A stretch of 64,000 nt of DNA, taken from positions 868,001 to 932,000 of the forward strand of contig NJPS01000011.1 in assembly GCA_002946415.1 (NCBI GenBank). The letters run 5' to 3'. Below the pieces are notes generated by a model, which did not search any database, was not told the origin of the DNA, and saw only the letters and a list, made by a program, of their open reading frames with translations. Of the stretch, positions 45,170 to 56,748 are shown in pieces. This DNA comes from Rutstroemia sp. NJR-2017a BVV2. Taxonomy: Eukaryota > Ascomycota > Leotiomycetes > Helotiales > Rutstroemiaceae. Position 1 is the stretch's first letter. Every line of letters starts with the position of its first letter. The position numbers and the translations under genes were made by a program.

Positions 45170-45532
45170 GTTCCCCAAGCGTCTTACCGGAAACTGCCTT
45201 GGTCAGCTACACGCGGCCCACTCGCGCGCTGATGTTTTACCGAAACACTTTTACTCAGGATATAATTGGGAGATGTTCTTCCACCTCCCGTTCTGGGATC
45301 GCAGACCGATATGCTCGGGATCAGCAATTCGAGGAGGTACGAAAATGATACCACTATATCTTCAACCCTCAGGGAGATGATCTTGTGGACTCCGATGGCG
45401 AAGCTACAGCGCCACCGAAGAAGTATTGGATCACCAAGCCATTTCAACACTCCTCCTGATGATTATGTAAACCAGCTCGATGAGATATTGGAGGATGTTG
45501 CGCAAAACCCCGACAAAGCATCTCCGGAATGA
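45170..45532 (+). pseudogene. Remnant resembling the C-terminal part of a Tc/ABC toxin A subunit
   Basis: A plus-strand patch carries, in three successive frames, an aromatic WEMFF-type motif (about 45266-45285), a QQFEE helix (about 45327) and a YHYIFNP motif (about 45360), followed by a Trp/Lys/Pro segment and an acidic end at 45532. This order recalls the region of bacterial insecticidal Tc toxin A subunits, and of their fungal homologues, that precedes the pore-forming end. The patch is broken by at least two frame changes and an in-frame TGA at about 45349, covers only about 120 residues of a family usually over 1000 residues long, and so cannot encode a working toxin. If the match holds, the gene reached the fungus by transfer and was then lost. 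Family assignment is from motif memory only. Confidence 0.5.
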
Positions 45533-47013
45533 TCTAGCTCCAAGTCCTGTGCCCTTGATCCCTATCTATGTCATCCAAAAATCGAAATATGCTAGCCTAC
45601 CTCACTCCCTGGCGTGCTACGTTACGACCTTGACAGAGGCGCCACTTTCGATTGACAGCTGTGAGTACTATATGTCTTTACCTTAGGACTCGCCCGATGG
45701 TTTCAATGAATTTTGGGCAATTAGGTCTATCAAGGACTTGTAATATATGGTGAATAAAATAATATATTTCTTACCTTCATACCTGTATTGCGGTCCCGGT
45801 GCCGAGCTGTAGCCCTTTTGGTAGGCTTGGTCGGCTTGGTTGGCTTGGGTGGTAGCCAGAAGTGGATCCTTAGTCTTCTCCTAAGAGGGAAAGTGGCTTT
45901 GTGGTGTGTATAGAGGCGTGCGCGAGCCGGAATCCGTATGGTTTTGAGTGTGCGAAGGTTGGAAGAGATACCTGATGAGAGAGATATGTTATGAGAGAGA
46001 TGCCTTTCAACAGAAGGAAAAAGGAAGAGGTTAATATTTCTCACCATATTAATATCACCGATTGAGATACTAATGCTAACAGGCGAAGTGGTTACTAGAC
46101 TAAGTTAGGCTGTCTTAGGGGAGTTCAAACTTTTGACATCACAGTTCAGTTCAACTCGAGAACTCTACTGCACGTGTACTGGGAGAGTTACATCGTTTGT
46201 TATCCCACCTGCTGCCATGGAAATATGTAGAACGCGGTTCCCTTACCGCCAAGACCTTCAAGCGAGCCAAGTAGACAGTCGTCGCAAGGCCTCAGATTTA
46301 GAACACCAAAATCCTAGTGCATTTCGTCCTCTGTATCATAATTACTAAAAGTGAGAATCAATATTCAATACGTGATGTTAATTCGTATTCAATAAGCATT
46401 CTTTTATACTTTTTTAAATGTTAAAATTGACTTATGTAATAACTATTTACATGTCAGAAGATATTAATGTTTTAATGTTCTATGCCAAGAAAGCAGAAAC
46501 GGCTCACCACGCAGCACATAGGATATAGAGTTGCCTGTAAAGTGCTATAAAATCAATTATCTTTATTTCGTAAGGTTTAACACCAAAGCTGTAATTCAAA
46601 CTTTTGACACCACACTTAATGCGAGAGCCCTACTGCATACGGACTAGGAGAACTACATTGGTAGTTGTACGGAGCACTCCGTAAAGTCATACCAAGTAAA
46701 TTACCTTTCCTTCGTAGGTATTGGCACTACAACTCACCTAAGAAGCACAGATGACCGCCGAGACTCTTGGTGTCCATCCGTCACACCATGACAGTTCCCG
46801 CTTCTGATCTAGTTTCACCCACGTGGGTGAGCGCTGTGTTCTGTTTCGTCAATGGTATATCAAGCTGAATGGGCTCTTCTTTCCTTATTCTTGATATCAG
46901 TCAATATGTCGTGTGCTTGCAAGGAGGTATATAATGCTCGCCCTCGATCACTGCCTTCTAGAAAAGTTCATCAACAAGATTGTCCTGTCGAAGAAAAAAG
47001 ATTAACCGCCAGG
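45533..47013. other. Intergenic AT-rich region with a diverged repeat pair
   Basis: No gene supported. AT-rich around 46330-46480. Two diverged copies of a roughly 70-base sequence lie at 46124-46198 and 46594-46662. A short minus-strand frame at 45730-46047 has a Lys/Pro/Thr repeat but no domain. The open frame upstream of 47014 is discussed under rejected items. Confidence 0.45.
46124..46662. repeat. Diverged direct repeat pair (about 70 bp)
   Basis: The sequence TTCAAACTTTTGACAYCACA..CTACTGCA..ACT.GGAGA.YTACAT occurs at 46124-46198 and again at 46594-46662, separated by about 400 bases of AT-rich DNA. It may be the ends of an eroded element. Confidence 0.55.
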
Positions 47014-49270
47014 ATGGTGATGTCAGAGTACACTTACATTTTTGCCTTTGGCACAATGTTTGCGCTTCTTGAAGCGTTCAATAATGGTGCAAGTACGTTC
47101 TGCGTCGCCTATTCGGTGCTATTCATGAACTGACCTTCATACAGACGATGTGGCTAATGCTTGGGCTACCTCTGTGTCTTCTCGCTCCGTCACATACCGA
47201 CAAGCCATGGTTCTGTGTTTGATCTTCGAGATGACGGGTGCTTTGGCAGTGGGTGCTCGGACAGCCTCCACAATTAAGAATGGCATGTTAGTTAAACCTA
47301 TCAGAAAGAATTGGCGAAGAGCATGTTGGCTAACAGCAACAGTATCCCCGTCGCGGCATTCAATGGCAACGCTGGTGTGCAGTTGCTAGGTTTCGCATGC
47401 GCGTCCGCCGGCGCGTCTATCTGGGTCATGTGGTGTACACGCAATTCTGCCCACGTTTCGTCGACATACTCTTTGGTCTCATCCATCGCTGGTGTGGGTG
47501 TGGCCGCTGTAGGGGCCAGCAAAGTTCAGTGGGGTTGGAACGCCGGATCCGGGCTTGGTGCCATCTTTGCTGGCCTATGCATGGCGCCCTGCATTTCTGC
47601 AGTCTTCGCAGCGTCGATTTTCATGCTCATCAAGATGGTTAGTGACCTTCAATCACTCTCATTAGGGGCAGTTTGCTAACATTGTGCAGACTGTTCACGT
47701 TCGGAAAGACCCCCTCAAATGGGCGGTCTTCACTTCACCCTTCTTCTTCTTGATTGCCGGCACCATTTGTACGCTGTCCATCGTATATAAAGGTTCCCCA
47801 AATCTTGGTCTCGACAAGCGTCCCGCATGGTTCATCTCCAGTGTTACTCTGGGCGTTGGATTCGGGCTCTTCGTACTAGCGGGCTTGTTTTTCGTCCCAT
47901 ATGTTCACTGCAAAGTCATCAAGAAAGATTATACCGTCAAGCTCTGGGATATCTGGCAGGGCCCCGCGCTATTCATGCGGGAGCCGCCTGCTGATGCGTC
48001 GGAGGCTCGTGTCCCGAACTATGCCGTCATTCAGCATGGTGATGGCGATGAGGAGGACGATGGTGAGCTAACAGTTCCAGTCCAAGTGAGGACGAAGAAT
48101 CCAGAAGCTATTGAGAAACCCCCTTCTGGCAGTGATAACGAACTTCCAACCGAAAAGACCAAACACGCTGGGAAATCACTCGACCAGTTGGAAGATGACG
48201 TTGCGCTCGGGAGCCCTCAAGCTCAGTATCGCTTGCTTCTCAAGCGGGCTCAGGAAAAGCACCATGCGCATCTTCGAACAAAAAGAGGCCCTCTTGGCTG
48301 GGTAAGTTGATTTTCTAAGTCCTGTGAACGATGCTTACTAACCATGCGACTCAGGCAATGCGCGTACTTCACAACCACCCTATGGGTGCTGGCTCGATCT
48401 ATGAGCTGCATAATATGAAGGCGCTTTGTATACGCCTGCCTGCATATGTTATCATCGCTTTTCTCTATGGTAAGTTCTCTCTGTCTGTACAAATTTGTTA
48501 GAGATATCGAGTCAGGCAAGGTGACGACTTACAGGTTTTTACTATGACATTCATCGCGCTCAAGTCGGAATTTTGGGCACTCCTGAAGGCCGCCGCATGG
48601 ACAGAGTTTACGCTCACGTGAGTGTACAAAGGCTTTATTAAATTTCGTTGCAAGGTTGCTAACCCCATAGGCAGGCCACTAAATACCAGAACGAAGTCGA
48701 ATACCTCTATTCCTTCGTCCAGATCATTACGGCCTGCACAGCGTCTTTTGCTCACGGAGCAAACGACGTAGGAAATGCTGTCGGCGTCTGGGCTGGCATG
48801 TACGGCGCGTGGCGTACCGGAAAGACCGTAGCCTCCAAGGAAGAAGTTCCCCTTTGGCAAATTGCGGTGATAGCCCTTACCATTTGCTTTGGCTTCATCA
48901 CCTACGGATACGTGAGCTATACCCACTCTAATCCATTTCTTTTCTAGTCCACTAACAACAAGTGCAGAATATTATGAAAGTCATGGGCAATAAGATAACC
49001 TACCATTCGCCCTCGCGCGGTTCGTCGATGGAGATGGGTGCCGCGATTACGATCCTTATCTTCTCCCAGTACAAGCTGCCTGTTTCAACGTCCATGTGCA
49101 TCACTGGTGCCACTGTGGGAGTCGGCCTCTGCAATGGCACATTCAAGGCTGTGAACTGGCAGCGAGTAGGCTTGCTATTCTTCTCATGGGTCATGACCAT
49201 TCCGATTGCCGGTCTGATTGGCGGGGGTCTTATGGGCCTCGCGCTAAACACCCCAGGTTATTCAAAGTAG
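47014..49270 (+). CDS. Na+/phosphate symporter, PHO89/PHO-4 (PiT) family
   Basis: Plasma-membrane phosphate uptake protein of about 623 residues. Exons: 47014-47092, 47145-47286, 47337-47637, 47690-48301, 48355-48469, 48535-48617, 48675-48911 and 48968-49270, all GT-AG and in frame. Both PiT signatures are present: FNNGANDVANAWATSVSSRS near the N-terminus (spanning intron 1) and FAHGANDVGNAVGVW in the C-terminal half. Each half has several hydrophobic spans. The central hydrophilic loop (about 250-380) is acidic and Lys-rich, as in fungal relatives. Length matches Neurospora PHO-4 and yeast PHO89 (about 570-600). The fungal family is normally induced by phosphate starvation. It is intact although broken genes flank it on both sides. 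Confidence 0.95.
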
Positions 49271-49515
49271 TGAAACTTCAATGTGTTCTTGCTTCTGTCG
49301 GACGATCAAGAATGTGATATTGTCGGCCACAATGCATCGGATTGTTACAACGGTTACAGGATTACTTTCACTTCTTTACTAGGCTCAATATTGAGTATTT
49401 ATCTGTTCTCTTTTCAAGCATAAATAGAACCTTAAGATCCCACTTAGTTAGCTAGAGAATCAAGTCTTTTAAGGTTCACAATTACTAGTTATTCTGGACA
49501 GACTTTACATGATGG
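49271..49515. other. Spacer
   Basis: 3' flank of the phosphate symporter; nothing seen. Confidence 0.5.
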
Positions 49516-51096
49516 AATTAAATTCTCAACCGAAGTAAGGGCAGTGTCGAAGGATAATGGCTTTTGGATTATCTCGGCCACGGACCGAGTCAGTGGCCAG
49601 CAATATACCTTCAAGACCCCCAAATTGATCATTGCGAGCGGGCTGACTTCGATACTAAACATGCCTTTGCTATAGGGAAAGGAAATTTTCTAAGGCTAGG
49701 TTTTCTACCATGAAGATTTCGGTTCATCAAGTGTCTTAAATTCACCTGATGTCCACAATATTACCATTCTGGGTGCTAGAAAATCTTCAGCCGACATGGT
49801 CTACGAGGCCGTCAAGGCTGGTAAGAATGTCTCGTGGTCTTGAAAGCCACGAACACCACTGGTCCAGGGTTCTTCGTCTCGCCGAAAGGAAAAGGACCAT
49901 ATAAAAATGCCTTCGAAATAGGCATGACCCGTATAGCTGCCAACTTTACACCTTCTTTCATGAATGGGCTGAACTGGTGGACAAAATGCCTTCATTCATC
50001 AAGATATGGCATGAAATTGATGAGTAATTTCTGGGGTACAGTCGATAAAGATGCCCGAAAGGAGGCTAATTTTGACCGCAAATGCCTCCAGAATTTCGAC
50101 AAGTTAGAACCTCACTCTGGGTAAGTCCACAGCTGTTCCCTAGAATTTTTGTGTGTATTAATCTCTAAATCAGAATCTTCTGGGAAAAATGTGCTGGTGG
50201 TCTCCTCAATCACGAAGACTTCTATGACACTATTGCAGAAAATGTTCGAATCTTCGTTGCGGACGTGAAAGGCCTGGGAAAATCGAGCCTTCAGCTGAGA
50301 AGCGGTGACTCGCGGTGAGGAAATACCTTCAGGCGTAGTCTTATGTGGTACAGGATGGGTATCCTACCTCCAGTTCTTCTCTAAGACTCAGCTTCGAGAG
50401 CTCGGTTTGCCTCACAGTTCAGACCAGGAGGCAGAAGAGGAGAAATCCCACTGGAAGGATCTTGAGGCAAGAGCTGACGTTACAGTTACCACTACCTTTC
50501 CCCAACTTGCGAATCCACCGGAAGTCTACCATAAGCTTGTCACGCATACTCCATACCAGTTGTATCGATACGTTGTTCCCATTTCCGAATCCGGGAATGT
50601 GCTGGAAGATCGCTCCATTGTATTTGTCGGTCACGTCGGGGTAGGGAATTACTTTCCCGTTGTAGAGTGCAAATCACTGTGGGCGACGGCATATCTGGAC
50701 GGCAAGTTAAAACTGCCAAGCAAGCAAGAGCAGGAGCAAAATGTAGCTTTGTTCAGAACGTGGTGTCGACGCAGGTACCTGAGTAGTGGAGAGGAGGGTA
50801 ACAACATGACATTCGAGCTCATCGGCTACATGGATCTTTTACTACACGATCTAGGTCTTACCAGTCATCGAAAAAGGTGGTTCAAGGACTTATTCGCATC
50901 CTTCTGTGCTAAGGATCTTGGCAGTCTGAAAGCAGAGTTTGCAGAGAAATTTGGGTACAGCAAATTCGATAGGTGGATACTAGATACTCACAAGATTGAT
51001 ATATTACGTGATGTAGGAAGTAGTCTATCTTTTGGCCTCGAAATATTAAAGCATTTAAGTATCCTTACGACTCATTCTTACAGCATGTCAAAATAG
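49516..51096 (+). pseudogene. FAD-dependent monooxygenase relic
   Basis: Plus-strand blocks match flavin-containing/Baeyer-Villiger-like monooxygenases of fungal clusters. They are a TPKLIIASGLTS stretch, an NITILGARKSSADMVYEAVK second Rossmann motif, NWWTKCLHSSRYG, LEPHSG joined over a GT-AG intron (about 50120-50173) to IFWEKCAGGLLNHEDFYDTI, VVLCGTGW, and a long C-terminal block from 50340 to 51096 with LYRYVVP and RSIVFVGHVG. The first FAD-binding domain (GxGxxG) is absent upstream. At least three in-frame stops lie near 49675-49705, and frame changes occur near 49840 and 50305. The 3' third is a clean 250-codon frame, but it begins with no ATG. Intact relatives oxidise cluster intermediates with NADPH and O2. 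Confidence 0.8.
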
Positions 51097-52391
51097 TGGT
51101 TTCTAAAGCAATCGTTACCTTCATAAGTCAGATGGGAGAATGGTGGTTGCTCTTGGTTCATACAGAGCAGTGCAAGCAGGGCTGAGTTGCACACAAACTT
51201 CCGCCCATGCTCGGAAGTACCTTGGTTTCCACATCCCTCCAGTCACTCCACGACAGAATCGGAGAAAACGGTAAAGTCCCCAAAAAAAAATTAAAAAAAT
51301 GAGAGGACCCTGGACCACGGCATACTGCAAAACCCCTTCTCATCTCTGACTACCTTGCTACATAGAGCTGTAATCACTCCAAACCGTACACGAGAACCAA
51401 GTGACCCAGCCCGTTTTTCTCTTGTACGACACACCACCTAGCTAGCAACAAGACCCTGCGGCTTTCACACTCTACGAGCGCGAATCCACCGATGAAAAGA
51501 AGATTAGTGATCACATTTGCCAAAGAACTCGAACAACAACACAAAGTACGCCTCCCACATGACCATGCTGACAGATTAAAAGCATCTCGTGAACATGATA
51601 CATATTCAAACAGATCTATAAGAGAGCAAGGCGTCCATGCGAGTGTACTGACCAGACGTGTGGGCTCTCCGGACTCGATAGCGAGCACAGAGACTTGGAA
51701 ATTTCATATGACGGGGCTTGGACAGTTGAAATTGTTAAGCAGGGAATACGTATATGTTTGGAAGCCCGAGGAGATACAGCTGCTGCGCTGCAGAACAAGT
51801 ACACTGGCCGCAGCAGCATATGATTATGTAAGCAGGATGCTAGAGAAGAACAGACAGAGGATAATAGACTTACATCAACCGAATCGAGACCGATGAGGCT
51901 AGTAGATTGAGAATAATCAAGCTCGGGGAGGGGATAGTCCGTAGATCAGATGAGTCGTATAGGTCATATGACTCATACTTCAGGGTTTGGTGCAATTGTT
52001 CAAATAGAAACTTGTTTAGCCAGCTATCCCATATAGTTTTAGTCAACAAGAATAGTGTCGGTTTCAATCATAATAGGTCTATCTAGTCCTTCCAAGTTCA
52101 TGGTAAAGAGCCCTTTGATTAGCTCGCTCTCCACTACGAGTCACATGCTCCAGTATTTATACATGGTACTTCCGGGGACATTTTCGCAATTTCGCTCGAA
52201 CTGGTGGTTAATACTATGAAATTCCGTTCCATATACACTGTGAAGCTCTGGAAGAAAGGATTCCACATAGCAGTATATGGAATCATGAAGTATAAAGTAC
52301 AAGTGACTAATATAAAGCATTCGGCGCTGTTTTTTTCTAAGCTAGGAAAATTTGGGTACCAGTGTACCGTTCTTCTACCTCCATTTGACTC
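51097..52391. other. Intergenic region (1.3 kb)
   Basis: One frame at 51492-51896 (134 residues, ATG start) has no domain and is not claimed as a gene. Otherwise no feature. Confidence 0.45.
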
Positions 52392-54204
52392 TCATTGTGG
52401 CCTTTCACTATCTACTGATTGCACGTCCCAAGCTTTCCTGACCCTAATTGTCTCCCTCGCCTCAACTTTCGTATTTGTATTTGTAGACCTGAAGCTCCTC
52501 GTCTCTGGTTCATGAGCTGTAATGGTGATGCCGTCAATTGGTGAACATAATTCTGTGAGGGAATGGGTTTCGTTGATCCGCATAAAGTTTTTGGGTCGAG
52601 AATCATCGTTTCTTTCAACTCTGGTTGACGAATTACCAGATGGCCACATCCTATTTTTGGATGAAACTTTGGTCGACCCCGCTTGTCTTATATAACTGAA
52701 TAGCGAGCTGCTCGATGCTACAGAAACGACTGGCTGAAGCATTGGCAGCGAGGCACTAATGACACCGAGAGTGGGCTCAAGAATGGTCCACATAGTGTCC
52801 AGAACAATGTTGTAAGAGACATCAGCATAGTCCACCTGTCGAATGGCAACTATTCTCAGAATAGTGATAATACAAATACTAGAAGAACTACGTCTTAGCA
52901 ACACGAAGTTAGATTGAGATGAGAGATAGTGACCACTAACAAGTAACCTATTCCGAAGATGAATGTCAGGGCTATCTTCCTGGAAGCTTTCATCTGCAGA
53001 CCCCATAACATTGGCATTAGGCTGCGAAATAGGTACCCATGGGTGGGTTTTTGGGACTTTCAACCCACCCATGGGTTACCCAACCCACTACTTGGTGGGT
53101 TGGATCTGGGATAACCCACCTATAGATAGGTTTATAGGTTGCTAAGCATCCGTTATATGATATCATACGATATTATATAATAATAAATTTGGTACAAAAA
53201 TATAATAAGGGGGGATAATAGTAGGGTTATCTACTATTATTAGGATTAATATAAATAATCTTAAGTAGCTTCTATATAAGTTATATATATATTATATATA
53301 TATTATATATAGGTAACCTACTGAGTAATGGGTGGGTAACGTGATTTATATAACCCACCTATAGGTACCCATCTGTCATCATAACCCACCTATGGGTACC
53401 CTAACCCGGTGGGTATGTTCGCAGCCTAATTGGCATTGGTAGAGTGACGACACAGACGTCGACTAGCAAGTTCACAATACCCGTCCATAAGTAATAAGCG
53501 TTGATATCTCCACACTTGCCAGTCGGTATTGTCTTATCCCAGTTGAATGGCAATGGGCGGCAGATTGTAAAAGCTGTTACAATCGTCGCAAGCCCGTATA
53601 CAGTAGCTGCGCCCATAAGAGTCCAAACTGCTATTCGGAATCGACGATTCGGGAAGGTTCTGTAGTAGAAGTCGAGGATGGATAGTTTTACAAATGTATT
53701 AGCGCTGGGCCATAAGGTCGTAGCGATGAAAAATCCCTACATTTAGTGCGATATGGTTAGGTTTGTTTGAGCTTCTGGTGGTATAGACACGGTACCTTTT
53801 CAAGAGCAATAACTTCTGTGGGTTTCATTCTAGTAATATGTTGCCCAAATCCTCCATTTGTACTGCCTAATTATATTGTCAGTAGATTCCAAACACATTA
53901 GGAGTGCTGAGGTTAGACATACAGTAGATAGTGTTTATGTCGAACCCTGTGGTAAGGACCTAAACGTAATACCGTTAAAGGTGGTCGACACAACCTGCTT
54001 GCTTCACCAGAATAATGATCGTACCGCTGCTATCATAATGAAATAGTCATTCAGTGCTAAAGGGGTGCTTTTTAACTTTCGGGCCCATAATCGGAGCGCA
54101 ACGAATACTGGAGGCAGGATCGTAAAGATCACAGTAGCACAAAGTATACCAATAGCCCTCGATTGACCCGGAGCTGATTGACCCGGAGCTGACAGAGGCG
54201 CCAT
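52392..54204 (-). pseudogene. Pth11/fungal-rhodopsin-like membrane protein gene disrupted by an hAT element
   Basis: Minus-strand gene for a seven-helix fungal membrane protein. Exon 1 (from 54204) has a first TM and LRLWARKLKSTPLALNDYFI. Later exons carry GGFGQHITRMKPTEVIALEK, then GFFIATTLWPSANTFVKLSI, FYYRTFPNRRFRIAVWTLMG, the CRPLPFNWDKTIPTGKCGD loop, VNLLVDVCVVTLPMP, then after the insertion LQMKASRKIALTFIFGIG, ITILRIVAIRQVDYADVSYN and a Ser/Thr-rich cytosolic tail. The 411-bp element at 53018-53428 sits inside the exon between these last TMs. The flanking duplication is 8 bp and the reading on its two sides belongs to one frame, so the break looks recent; the residue range between exon 1 and the next block is less clear. 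Relatives sense surface or chemical cues. Confidence 0.8.
53018..53428. mobile_element. hAT-type non-autonomous element, copy 3 (411 bp)
   Basis: Ends TAGGCTGCGAA (53018) and TTCGCAGCCTA (to 53428), flanked by perfect 8-bp duplications ATTGGCAT (53010-53017 and 53429-53436). Both subterminal regions are packed with TACCCATGGGTGGG, ACCCACC and GGTACCC words in both orientations; the middle (53150-53310) is almost pure A/T. No open frame of note. Confidence 0.92.
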
Positions 54205-55244
54205 GTTCTTTCTGGAGCAAGTAATGGAGTTCGTTTAGGAACTGGAGGTTATCATGGAATACAATAAAGACTCGAGTAGGAGTTGACATAAGCCGGATTA
54301 TCGTGGAGAAATGATCACTTAGCTATTTTGCACGCAGGGAGATTTGCCCTTTTTTGAACGTCTAAATCACACAATTAGAACGATTCTTTTCATTTCTTGC
54401 AGTTCTTCTCTTTTCCCCAATGTCAAATCCCAGCTGATAACTGTTCTCACTTTCTTACAGGGATGACATAGTCAATGATTTCTCCAGTTACCACCTAGCA
54501 GAACTTGCTGCAGAAGCCAGGTTCTTGCCGAAGGATTGACGTGTTAGGCGCTGCAATACAACTTCAATCGCAACATCGTGACAAATGGATTCATATGAGA
54601 GGGAGGGGAAAGGATTGATACCAGACTTAGGTCTTTTAACCGAGTAAGGTTTCTTATTGGAATCTGATGAAGAACTCACCTCGTACTGCTACTTTATTTG
54701 GGACGAAAAGGATATTGCACACTGAGCATGGTCAGGGATTAGGGATTCGTTCTTCAATTCCCACCTCCCAATTTATTAGAAGAATGCTACCTTAAGGTTT
54801 TTCCCTTCGAAACAGGGGTGTGTCCGTTTTATTCGCAGCAATTCAATCAGGTTTCGATAGATTGCGGCGTTGCATTTACATGCGCGTCTCGTAGCGTTTA
54901 GCTAATGCGAGGTGACCAACATGCTTCCATGAGGCGGGGCACGGGAAGGGATTCCATAAACGATTAGTGTACCATTGTCTCGGTACCGACATATGCCAAT
55001 CACAAACCAATCTCAAGCCAATCAGCATAATCACACCGTTGGGAAAGTCAAGAAATCCGTGCCACCAACCTACCGTAGTCGTTATGTGATTACCAAGGAG
55101 TCCGTGAGCGTAGTATGCAGGTTTCAATTTATCTTCACAGAGGAAATACGCCCTAATAGCCAATCACTGAATGAACATTACCGGGTAGAGCGCAAATGCT
55201 ACCTCCCTGCACTCGTACTAGCATGTTATATGGGGCACAACAAC
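54205..55244. other. Intergenic region (1 kb)
   Basis: Upstream of the receptor gene and downstream of the methyltransferase relic. No supported gene. Direct repeat GATTGACCCGGAGCT(G) occurs twice at 54161-54191, just inside the receptor's first exon. Confidence 0.45.
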
Positions 55245-56355
55245 CTAGACACCTTGTAGCGGTTTCTGACCAACAGTTACCACTCTTTGCAGATTGAAAG
55301 CCGTGTTACTGCGATTTTGTCCGACCTGCTCGATCAGCGCACGAGCAACATCCCCCTGGCCACCGCCAAGCCCATCAAGAATATTTCCAGCGATTTCTTG
55401 ACTGGCCATCATCCAAGTATCGAGTAGTAATGTAACGATCTCTGTCGAAAATTTGTTGCGATCCACAATAACATTCTCGAGACCGTTTTCAGCGAAAGTC
55501 TCATGTAAGCGAGTGATCCAACTGTACAAATGAGACAAGTGTTATTGACATTCTTCAGCATTCATGTGCGAAGGGTTAAATCTTACCCGCTGCTGATTAA
55601 ACTTGGTCCAGGTCTAGTTTTACCTAGGGTAGACGTGTATTCCTTTAACTCTTCGAGCTCATTATTGTCATTGGATGGTGCAGAAGGAGTCCGGATGACT
55701 TCCCATGTTGCGACATCCCATTCACCTCACGAGATGTATCCTCCCGGCTCTGTGAAATTGCATTAGTTCATATCAGGGAGGTGTTTTTCTTGTCTCCACT
55801 TACTGAGCATCTTGATCAGATTCTTAAGCATAGGCACTGGATTGCCATCCCTGATCAATGTGATGAAGAGCTGAACATGAATTATGTCGTATTTCTCCAG
55901 AAGATCCGCTGGGGGTTCAGCGAATACGTCTTGCGTTACCAAAGAAATGTTTTTGGCAGCCATTCCTTTGGTGGACATTGAGCAAAGCTTACATCTAAGC
56001 CATCAAACTGGACGGTTTCAGGCAAAGTGGCAGCGAGTTCGATAAGCCGAATCCTATCCACAGAGTTAGAAAAATAGGCTTGTCGGAAGCCTATCCGGTG
56101 ACTTCAAAATAGAAATATGACGAACCCTGTTCCAACACCAATCTCAGCAATCTTGAGATTCTTAGAAGTTGTGGGAATACTTGAATGTAGGAGATAGTTT
56201 AGACCATCCTTCCATAGATAGTGCTGGAGTGTTGTTCTGACCATGAGTTGAGTTGATATGTCGCTGGCTATACAGTAGACAACAACTAACCTTCCATTCG
56301 CATTGAATCCTCGTGAGAGCATATAGCCTGGTTTTGCAGCAGGAGCACTCACCAT
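55245..56355 (-). pseudogene. Class I SAM-dependent methyltransferase relic
   Basis: Starting near 56355, the chain reads SRGFNANGR, HYLWKDGLNYLLHSSIPT, then motif I LKIAEIGVGTG joined over an intron to an IRLIELAATLPETVQFDGLD block, then ISLVTQDVFAEPPADLLEKY and DIIHVQLFITLIRDGNPVPM, post-motif III, and a C-terminal helical block ending GQKPLQGV at 55245. Two lesions stand out. One A is missing from an A-run near 55952, shifting the frame before ISLVTQD. In the KPGGYI.WEEW-type segment near 55715, a TGA stands where relatives have Trp. The rest of the gene, with intron borders, is well kept, so loss is probably recent. Relatives O- or N-methylate small molecules in fungal clusters. Confidence 0.8.
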
Positions 56356-56748
56356 GATGAAGGATATTCAACGATGTCGAAATATTTGACGCGTTAAGAT
56401 AAATGCTATGATATGAAGGAGTGTGTACAATTGACATGGAGAGAATTTATATACCTCTTCCATGCACATTCGGCTAGCCTCGATCTAGCGGTGTGTGAAG
56501 ATAGTTCATGTAACTTGCTTATGCAGTGGGGTATTAATGGAACTAATTTTTTTGACTGTATTATGACGCTTTACAGGTCGACATCAAACACGAAAACTGT
56601 TTACCCGTGACAGATGCATGGCTTACTCCTTCAAATGCAAGCACGTGAACAACGTGTACTGGATTGTAGAATGATTTCATATTTGATCCAATCCTCTACC
56701 TAACCATCTCTACGGAATAGTCACTCGGCCTGGGAACTCAGATGCCCT
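56356..56748. other. Intergenic spacer
   Basis: Between the methyltransferase relic and the hydrolase gene; nothing seen. Confidence 0.5.

Noticed and set aside
46852..47013. 54-codon N-terminal extension of the phosphate symporter
   Set aside because: In frame, but unlike family N-termini, which start a few residues before the YTYIFAFGT-type helix; the ATG at 47014 fits better.
51492..51896. 134-codon ORF with ATG start
   Set aside because: No domain, no promoter signal, surrounded by relics; not enough to call a gene.
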